Source of the DNA: a virus
Strand: one strand, 5' to 3'
Length of the DNA stretch: 39,516 bases
IMG/VR virus record: IMGVR_UViG_3300027741_000135
Span: 1 to 39,516 of that record
Part shown: one piece after another, positions 33,725-39,516 of the stretch
Numbering within the stretch: position 1 is the first letter of the stretch
Layout of the letters: each line of letters begins with the position of its first letter
The notes under the pieces: model-generated
What the model was told of the DNA's origin: nothing
Database searches by the model: none
Seen by the model: the letters and a program-made list of their open reading frames with translations, nothing else
Made by a program: the position numbers and the translations under genes

Positions 33725-34725
33725 GGCAGCGGGTTGTCCGCGCAGAGGTTGACCGTGCCGCAATTGCACAAGTAGTCACGCACGCCAGACAACGCAAAGT
33801 CATCCCATGCGTAGCAGCCAAGCAATTGAACGCCAGAAAGACAAACACCTGTTGTCTGCACTACATCATTCACGCACTCGCTGCAGTCAGACACAGCGCG
33901 CCATCGGTCATACCAATGACTGAACAGGTATTGTTCGCCCGGCTGAATGTCAACGATTCCTTCGCAGTTATTGCCCGTATTAGGGTTTACGATGTTTTGT
34001 CCGGGTGCCGCTGTTCCGCAATGCAACCCATCAGCGTCGATTGCTATTGTGCCGGGAGCGCCGTCGTTCACCGGAAGCGCAGGTGGGTCGGACCATTCCA
34101 CATCCCCTGTCCCAAGACTGCGCCCGGCGACCCATGTTAGGGGATGAGTGCCATGCACTCGCTCCCGGCATATGGTTTTATATGTCGTGCAACAGCGGCA
34201 GTCGTTGGTGCTGCTTTGACAAGGCTCTCCGCACACCCATGTGCCAGAACTTTCTGCGCAATCCTTGTAAGTTTTTCCCGGCTGGGGTACGCCATTTTCA
34301 CAGCAACAACCGCCACACTCTAGCTCTATCGTCGCGCTAGATAGGTCAAACGGATAGTCTTCTAACGACATTCCGCCGCACCCGCCGATTGGGGTTACGG
34401 TTATCCGCCCGCTATCACAATTTGCGCCTTCTGCGGATTGCAACCAAATGCTGTAATAACCTTGCGAAAGGCATTCCCCTGTACCGCCAAACTGCAATTG
34501 CAATAAAAATTTTAGCCTATTGTTTTCGCACGACGGCGGAGGAATAAATCGCGGCACGACAAGGTAACAACCGCCGCCCGCGACGGTGGGTGCCGAACCA
34601 AAAGGATAAGGTACATGAACTGTTTCCGCGTCTCCTTCATGAGCCAAATCTATCAGCGTGCCGTATAACTTGAAGTAGCATGGGCAAGAGCAAGAGCACG
34701 TAGAAGGCCCGCAGCAACACGCCAT
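33721..34725 (-). CDS. Cysteine-rich virion-like protein, 334 residues
   Basis: About 32 of 334 residues are Cys. The N-terminus is a Cys cluster (MACCCGPSTCSCSCPCYF) and others occur in ECGGCCCENG, DCRCCTTYKTIC and YLCNCGTVNLC. The remaining sequence is beta-rich with Gly and Pro. It lies between tail genes, so a disulfide- or metal-stabilised virion protein is likely. Exact role unknown. Base use is somewhat less GC-rich than neighbours, with runs such as AATTGCAATAAAAATTT near 34494-34510. Confidence 0.75.
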   Translation of the reverse strand: MACCCGPSTCSCSCPCYFKLYGTLIDLAHEGDAETVHVPYPFGSAPTVAGGGCYLVVPRFIPPPSCENNRLKFLLQLQFGGTGECLSQGYYSIWLQSAEGANCDSGRITVTPIGGCGGMSLEDYPFDLSSATIELECGGCCCENGVPQPGKTYKDCAESSGTWVCGEPCQSSTNDCRCCTTYKTICRERVHGTHPLTWVAGRSLGTGDVEWSDPPALPVNDGAPGTIAIDADGLHCGTAAPGQNIVNPNTGNNCEGIVDIQPGEQYLFSHWYDRWRAVSDCSECVNDVVQTTGVCLSGVQLLGCYAWDDFALSGVRDYLCNCGTVNLCADNPLP

Positions 34726-34726
34726 A

Positions 34727-35464
34727 TCATCCTCCGAATGTTACGAACGTGGCCGTGTAAGTGCTGGAAACGAAAACGCTCGTGGCGGTTCCGGTGACGA
34801 AAAGGCTTGTTGCCGTTCCGGTAACGAAAATGCTTGTGGTCGTTCCGGTAACGAAAATGCTCGTGGCGGTTCCGGTGACGAAAAGGCTTGAAGCGGTTGT
34901 CAGGGTCTTGCCAATAGCGATAGTGCAGTTGGCGGTGTCCAGTGTCGCGGACAGCGTGATGTCCGTGATTCTTGAGCTTGTGGCCGTGGACGATACGACG
35001 ATGCCTGTGGCCGTCGATGAAACGGCGATGCCTGTGGCCGTAGACGATACAAAAACCCCCGTTGCCATTGATGAAACGGCAATGCCCGACGTAGTGCTGC
35101 GTGCAAAAACGGCCGTGGCCGTCGCAAACGGAACGTCGATCAAGTACCAAGCGGTGCCGTCCTTCGCAATCGCGCAGTTCGTGCTGCTGGCCGCGGTCGA
35201 TGTTATCGGGAAAAACAAGTTCGTGACCGACACCGTGTTGGGCGTCGTTGTCACGTTCTTGAACGTGACGGACTTGGTGCCGCCGATCGCCCACGCTCCG
35301 GTGAATGTGCAGATGCGAAAAACTTTTGCCGTCGAGGCGGGGAGCGACTCGAACCTCGTCTGTATCTTCGTCGGCCCGCTGCCTTCAGGCACCCCATCGA
35401 CGCGCGCAATCGTGCGTTTGATGTCGCGATGCAGCCCGTCGCTGATGAGAAAGCCGCGTGTCAT
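34727..35464 (-). CDS. Repeat-rich virion protein with 9-residue repeats
   Basis: The 245-residue protein has an ordinary N-terminal third and then two arrays of nine-residue repeats: GIAVSSTAT-type and FVTGTATSI-type, encoded by 27-base DNA units. Such Val/Thr/Ser/Gly repeats should form a beta-solenoid. It is Thr/Ser-rich with almost no charge. Position between Cys-rich protein and another tail gene suggests a tail or fibre shaft. Function not known. Confidence 0.75.
   Translation of the reverse strand: MTRGFLISDGLHRDIKRTIARVDGVPEGSGPTKIQTRFESLPASTAKVFRICTFTGAWAIGGTKSVTFKNVTTTPNTVSVTNLFFPITSTAASSTNCAIAKDGTAWYLIDVPFATATAVFARSTTSGIAVSSMATGVFVSSTATGIAVSSTATGIVVSSTATSSRITDITLSATLDTANCTIAIGKTLTTASSLFVTGTATSIFVTGTTTSIFVTGTATSLFVTGTATSVFVSSTYTATFVTFGG
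34755..34889 (-). repeat. 27-base tandem repeats, first array
   Basis: Five units of 27 bases span 34755-34889; the unit at 34782-34808 and the one at 34863-34889 are identical, while the two between differ at a few sites. They encode FVTGTATS(I/L/V). Identical outer copies suggest recent recombination or gene conversion. Confidence 0.85.
34980..35087 (-). repeat. 27-base tandem repeats, second array
   Basis: Four 27-base units at 34980-35006, 35007-35033, 35034-35060 and 35061-35087 encode GI(A/V)VSSTAT-type peptides. The units alternate: first and third are more alike in one half, second and fourth (GATGAAACGGC) in the other, so the array may have grown by 54-base steps. Confidence 0.8.
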
Positions 35465-35467
35465 CGA

Positions 35468-36526
35468 TTAGCCGAGGCGGAGATTGAGGGTTTGAGTGAG
35501 ATTGATGTCCAACTGAGTCTGAACACGCCAGATCAGAACTTTTGGCGATGCGGTGTCTTTTCGTGGCCGTCCGTTTTCGTTCAGGGCGATCGGTTGCGCT
35601 GATGGCGCCTGACGCACCTTGCCGGTTTGGTGATCGACAACCCTCACCATCGCGCGCCCCTTTTCGCCCGAGCTGAGAGCGTTAATCCACGGTTCATAAA
35701 CTCCATCGTCACCTGCATACAATGGCTGTCCGTAAGGATCGTCGTTTGACCACGCATCGTCCCGGCCGAATGCCTTGCAATTAAAACCAGTCACTGGCAT
35801 GGCTAAGTCCCATCCGTATTTGCCTGAGTACCCAGGAGCCTCCACATTGTTCGCCTTATAGGCGAACTCATAGGAGTTCATAAAGCCGCGATACGCCACA
35901 GTGCCGAACGTCTCGACATGCGGCGTGGCCTCGACGCCACGAAACATGACCGTGTGTGGTTCGCATTGCATGTACGCCCCGAGGGTCATCGTTTCCTTGT
36001 TTATGTATCCGCAGTAGGCGGAATAAACAGTCCCAGGAAACGGAGTGAACTGCGTCACGCGAATCGTCGTGATGGCGTCCATTCGCGACACGCCGTCCAT
36101 GATGTCGCCGCACGGGTTTGTGGCTGGCTCCCAGCCAACCTGGCCGGCGCGCTTCCACAAGTACGCAGGAGCCTCATATAGGCTCGTGCTTGTCGAGAAG
36201 TTCGCCGGCCGAAGCTCCGGCATGACGAGCTTCGGGTCTTCTCCCCCGCCGCTGTCGCCGGCCGTTGTCTTGTAGGTGGCGGTGATGATCCGCACGAGCC
36301 GGCTCTCGCCGTCGGCGCGGCCCTCGACGCTCACGCACGGCACTTGATTCGATGAGCTGTACGGGTCGCCGATCTGAACGCCGATGGCGGCGAAGATGTC
36401 CAGCGACTCGTCTGCCGAGCTGAGGATGACCTTCCACACGCGAACGGCGGTGTCGGCCAGATTGCCGCCGTCTGCCGACCGACCGAACTGATTGCCCTGC
36501 GCAAGTTCAGAAACTAGCTTTGGCAT
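35468..36526 (-). CDS. Virion protein, probably tail, 352 residues
   Basis: A mixed alpha/beta sequence with many aromatic residues (NFSTSTSLYEAPAYLWKRAG, MNSYEFAYKANNVEAPGYSG, AYCGYINKETMTLGAYMQC). No catalytic motif or known domain is seen. It lies two genes after the tape measure, where distal tail or baseplate proteins usually occur. ATG at 36526. A planctomycete-phage structural protein is my best guess. Confidence 0.7.
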   Translation of the reverse strand: MPKLVSELAQGNQFGRSADGGNLADTAVRVWKVILSSADESLDIFAAIGVQIGDPYSSSNQVPCVSVEGRADGESRLVRIITATYKTTAGDSGGGEDPKLVMPELRPANFSTSTSLYEAPAYLWKRAGQVGWEPATNPCGDIMDGVSRMDAITTIRVTQFTPFPGTVYSAYCGYINKETMTLGAYMQCEPHTVMFRGVEATPHVETFGTVAYRGFMNSYEFAYKANNVEAPGYSGKYGWDLAMPVTGFNCKAFGRDDAWSNDDPYGQPLYAGDDGVYEPWINALSSGEKGRAMVRVVDHQTGKVRQAPSAQPIALNENGRPRKDTASPKVLIWRVQTQLDINLTQTLNLRLG

Positions 36527-36530
36527 TTGG

Positions 36531-36899
36531 TCACCCCTCCGTCACGTCAACGCGGAGCCGCGAGCCGGATGCTCCGATGGCGGCGTAACTCGCACCGCTG
36601 GCGAGACGAAGGACTGCCGGCTCGCCGGCCCGGAGCGTTCCGAACGGGACAAACGTCGCTCCGCTGTTGACGCCGACCGTCACGGTTGCCGCGGTGTCCG
36701 TCGATAGGTTCCGTAGAAACGCAACGCCGACCGCCGAGAGGCTCGCCGTGCTGATGTTCGTCACGTTCGTGGAGAGCGACAGCGTGACGCTGCTCATGCC
36801 TGCCTGACTCATCGTGGCGGTCACGTTGGCGACCGACACGAAGTTGCTCAAGTAGTCCTTGTCCACCTTGAGGCCGACGTTGTAACTGATGTCTGGCAT
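36531..36899 (-). CDS. Small tail-type protein, 122 residues
   Basis: Beta-rich with Ser/Thr/Val (NVTATMSQAGMSSVTLSLST, ATVTVGVNSGATFVPFGTL) and an N-terminal helix (GLKVDKDYLSNFVSVAN). It follows the tape-measure gene directly, so a distal tail or tail-tip component is likely. No named family. ATG at 36899. Confidence 0.7.
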   Translation of the reverse strand: MPDISYNVGLKVDKDYLSNFVSVANVTATMSQAGMSSVTLSLSTNVTNISTASLSAVGVAFLRNLSTDTAATVTVGVNSGATFVPFGTLRAGEPAVLRLASGASYAAIGASGSRLRVDVTEG

Positions 36900-36911
36900 T
36901 TCAAATGCTCC

Positions 36912-39516
36912 TTATGCTGCAACGCCTGCAAGCTGGGCGTTTAGGTCATCAATCCCTTGGTTGAGGTCTTGCAGTTGCTGGGTCTGCTTCTGAAGTTCCG
37001 CAAAATTTATGTCTTTCGCCGAGTCGTCGCCGCGGAGCAAGCGATTGAGTTCCTTCTGGCCCTCCATCGACGTCACATCGGATGCGTTGAGGGCCGCTCG
37101 AGACGGGCCGCCAAGAATGGCGTTCTCGCTAGCTTGTGCCATATCGAAAACCATTGGAGCGACTGACTTGCGGGCCTCTTCTATCTGCCGCTGCATTGCT
37201 TCGCGCTGCGCTTGTTCGTCAATAAGTCCGTTGCCTAGCTCGGCCTGCTCTCCGAAGAACTGACGGATCGACTCCAAGCTTTCGTTCAAATCCTTCGCCG
37301 CGCGTTGGCCTGGAGTTCTGGCAAGATCGCGACCGCGAGACGCCTGCTCTCGCTGCTCCTTGTCGCGCTCCAGCCGCCTAGTTTGCTTGTCGCGGCGACG
37401 TCGCTGGTCTTCGACTTCCGGCGATGCGGCGACTCTTGCGTCGACCCTGTTTTGCCGCTCCCGGCGTTCTTTGCGAAGTTGCTCTCTCTCCGCGACGGTT
37501 CCGCCGTTGATTCCATTGGCGCCCATTTCGTTCGCGGGTACAGCAAGCTGCTCGTCGATCTGCCGCATCCGGTCGGTGACCGACTGACCGTTTTGAAGCA
37601 TATCCTGTTCAATGCGCTCGCGAGCCGTGGCCTGCGCGTCCTTGAACTCTCTCTCGGCCTGGGTGGCTGCGCGGGCCTCTTCTTCTGCGCGATCTCGTCG
37701 GGCCGCGCTCTCAGGCGTCCCCTTCCGCAAGTCCTCCCGGCGAGCCTCTTCAGCCATCTGCTGACGACTGGCGACGTCGGAAGAGAATGACTCCGCGATG
37801 CGATTCATCTCGTCAGAGAATGAGCGAACCGCCATTGCGGCGGTCTTGAGTTCGTCGGAGTGTTGCTTCAGGGCGTCTATGTCCTGCTGGAAAGCTGCCG
37901 CCTCTTCGGGGGTCGCCGCCTCAGAGGCAGACTGTTGAAGCATGGCAAGCACCTCGGCCGTCCGATTCATCTCGGTCTCTATGGCCGAAGCGTTCCCGCC
38001 AAAGGCGTCTTCAATAATTTTCTGGCCGTCCGCAAGAGAATCCGCGATGTTCATCGCATTTCGCGTGATTCTTTCGACAACAACCTGCACCTCGGGGGCG
38101 AGCGATGCCTCAAGCCGACGAATCTTGTTAGTCAGGTCATCAATCACCTTGTCAATCTCGGTTTTTCTGGCGCCTGAAACAACAACCCGCTCTCGCTGCT
38201 TTTCTGCGTCGGACAGCGACCCCTTCAGTGCCGCCAGTCTGTCTTGGCGAGACTTCGGCGCCGCAGCCGCCCGCGCCTGGCCCAGTGCCGCTTGGCGGGC
38301 AGCCAGTTCTCTCTCAAGCGTGTTAACCTCTTCGCCCGCCGGCGCTCTGCCGCCAAGCAGCGCACGCTCCCGTGCTCTGTTGAGTCGAACTCGCGTTTGG
38401 CGGACTTGTTCTTCCGCCGCGGCAACAATCTGCGACTTTGTCTCGTCCGACGTAGGTGCCGGGACGCCTCTTGATACGGCCTGCTTTTCTAGCTGCTTGG
38501 TTCTTTCGATCTTGTTCTGAATGTTCAACCTTTTCTCAAGGTCGCCTTCTTTTTCAAGTTTTTGCTCAAGAAGCGCCCGTTGACCACGAATCCTGGCAAC
38601 CTCCGGTGACAGGTTGCCGACATTTTCTCGCTGCGCCGCCGCCGCTTTTTCGCGAATGTCCGTAATAGACTTTTCGCGATCTTGACGTTTCCTCCCGATC
38701 TCAGACGCCCCCGCTTTGGCGATTGAGTCCGCCAGAGATTCGTATGCCTTCGCAAGGTCAGAAACGGCACTCTGTTGGTTTTTTAGCGCGTCATTCAACG
38801 CCTTCGTCTTGGCCTCTGCCAGGTCTGTCTCGTAGGCCCACTTGACGAAACTGACTAAAATCTGGCCGCCGATCACCGCGCCGAGAGCAGTAAAGAGCCC
38901 CGTCGTGCCGCCGACGATAAAACCAAGCTGCGTGATGTTGTTGCTGACGGCACGGAGTTTGAATTCAAGCCCGCCGGTAGACGACATGAAGTCATCGACC
39001 GCGAAAGCGGCTTGATTCAGACCCAGCGAGAATTTGTCGATGCCGCGGCGGCTCACGTCGCCCCCCGCGCTTACTCGGCCCACGTTAACGCCAAGCTTTA
39101 CCAATGCCGACTCAAGGCGTGAAATGTCGGCGACGGCCTTTGGGATGTCGCCGGAATTTATCGAAGAGGCGACGGCGCTTACCAGCGGCTTAACAACGGA
39201 CTTGCCGGCTGAGTCCAGTTGAGTTGAAAGCGCAATAAGCTGCTGCAACCGCTGCTTTGCCTGGCCTTCGTTCTGTATTTTTCCAGAAAGCATGGAGTCA
39301 ATGTTGTCAGCGGCGGCCACGGCGGGGTCGAGAATGTTGAGGAAGCCGTTGCCAATCTTGCGAGCCAGCACCTGAGTCTGCGATTCAAGCGTGTCAGCGG
39401 CGGCCACGGCGGGGTCAAGAATGTTGAGGAAGCCGTTGCCAATCTTGCGAGCCAGCACCTGAGTCTGCGATTCAAGCGTGTCAGCGGCGGCCACGGCGGG
39501 GTCGAGAATGTTGAGG
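36912..39516 (-). CDS. Tape-measure protein, N-terminus beyond the window
   Basis: At least 868 codons are open to the right edge; the start is beyond 39516. Long charged coiled-coil stretches (TREEARAATQAEREFKDAQ-type, AARQAALGQARAAAA) dominate, with a hydrophobic segment at about 38840-38940 (LGFIVGGTTGLFTALGAVIG) as is common in tape measures. It would set tail length. Tandem 87-base repeats at 39306-39516 encode a 29-residue unit (ADTLESQTQVLARKIGNG...). The name rests on length, composition and location. Confidence 0.85.
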   Translation of the reverse strand, partial: LNILDPAVAAADTLESQTQVLARKIGNGFLNILDPAVAAADTLESQTQVLARKIGNGFLNILDPAVAAADNIDSMLSGKIQNEGQAKQRLQQLIALSTQLDSAGKSVVKPLVSAVASSINSGDIPKAVADISRLESALVKLGVNVGRVSAGGDVSRRGIDKFSLGLNQAAFAVDDFMSSTGGLEFKLRAVSNNITQLGFIVGGTTGLFTALGAVIGGQILVSFVKWAYETDLAEAKTKALNDALKNQQSAVSDLAKAYESLADSIAKAGASEIGRKRQDREKSITDIREKAAAAQRENVGNLSPEVARIRGQRALLEQKLEKEGDLEKRLNIQNKIERTKQLEKQAVSRGVPAPTSDETKSQIVAAAEEQVRQTRVRLNRARERALLGGRAPAGEEVNTLERELAARQAALGQARAAAAPKSRQDRLAALKGSLSDAEKQRERVVVSGARKTEIDKVIDDLTNKIRRLEASLAPEVQVVVERITRNAMNIADSLADGQKIIEDAFGGNASAIETEMNRTAEVLAMLQQSASEAATPEEAAAFQQDIDALKQHSDELKTAAMAVRSFSDEMNRIAESFSSDVASRQQMAEEARREDLRKGTPESAARRDRAEEEARAATQAEREFKDAQATARERIEQDMLQNGQSVTDRMRQIDEQLAVPANEMGANGINGGTVAEREQLRKERRERQNRVDARVAASPEVEDQRRRRDKQTRRLERDKEQREQASRGRDLARTPGQRAAKDLNESLESIRQFFGEQAELGNGLIDEQAQREAMQRQIEEARKSVAPMVFDMAQASENAILGGPSRAALNASDVTSMEGQKELNRLLRGDDSAKDINFAELQKQTQQLQDLNQGIDDLNAQLAGVAA
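39306..39516 (-). repeat. 87-base tandem repeats at window edge
   Basis: Units begin at 39306, 39393 and 39480, so the period is 87 bases (29 residues). The first two are identical except one base at 39417 (A for G). The third is cut by the window end. An array at a sequence edge could be larger in reality or could be misassembled. Confidence 0.9.

Noticed and set aside
34761-35471. Rightward open frame of 236 codons with valine-rich repeats
   Set aside because: It is the antisense of the 27-base repeats in the leftward protein; the open frame follows from the repeat unit. Neighbouring genes all run leftward and the leftward frame is coupled to them.

Overview
The window is a gene-dense, GC-rich fragment of a temperate tailed-phage genome or prophage. 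It carries a tyrosine integrase, a long tape-measure gene cut by the right edge, a tail and fibre block, and a DNA replication and modification block. It also has many very small genes. No terminase, portal, capsid, tRNA, rRNA or CRISPR was seen, so the head genes lie outside the window. Several hypothetical proteins resemble ones I associate with planctomycete genomes and their phages. That host guess is inference from memory, not something the sequence proves.

Layout. (1) Bases 1-311 hold the start of a leftward gene, three exact copies of a 16-base repeat and a promoter. (2) Bases 312-4534 hold thirteen small rightward genes, most preceded by variants of one leader element (CCCCGNNCGNNGAAAC). 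The last has an excisionase-type helix-turn-helix. (3) Bases 4443-10042 (leftward) hold a regulator, a VRR-NUC nuclease, an FkbM methyltransferase, a glycosyltransferase, then a chain ending in small membrane proteins, a papain-like peptidase, a lipoprotein and an HNH nuclease; the last part may be a lysis or envelope cassette. (4) Bases 10141-16386 (leftward) hold CsrA, a GIY-YIG protein, a secreted trypsin-like protease, two DNA methyltransferases and a GNAT-like protein. (5) Bases 16383-24177 (leftward) hold replication and recombination genes: SNF2 helicase, PrimPol primase, CoiA-like nuclease, UvrD-like helicase and an HTH protein. (6) Bases 24339-25472 (rightward) hold a small gene and the integrase. 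(7) Bases 25465-39516 (leftward) hold the tape measure, tail proteins, repeat-rich and cysteine-rich virion proteins, a metallopeptidase, a phosphoesterase, a dNMP kinase, a collagen-like fibre, a sulfotransferase and an HNH nuclease.

Gene packing is extreme: at least 24 junctions are ATGA or GTGA stop/start overlaps, which I used to fix many starts. This implies long translationally coupled operons.

The most interesting signals are regulatory. The octamer AGGCTACC (or its complement GGTAGCCT) occurs nine times exactly. Six of these copies lie in or beside promoter-like TTGAC-N17 sequences, resembling the dispersed stoperators of mycobacteriophage L5. The left operon has its own family of GGA-containing leader repeats, and the phage encodes a CsrA, whose family binds GGA motifs near start codons. 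Poly-G/C tracts in the C5 methyltransferase (10 bases) and the sulfotransferase (9 bases) suggest possible phase variation.
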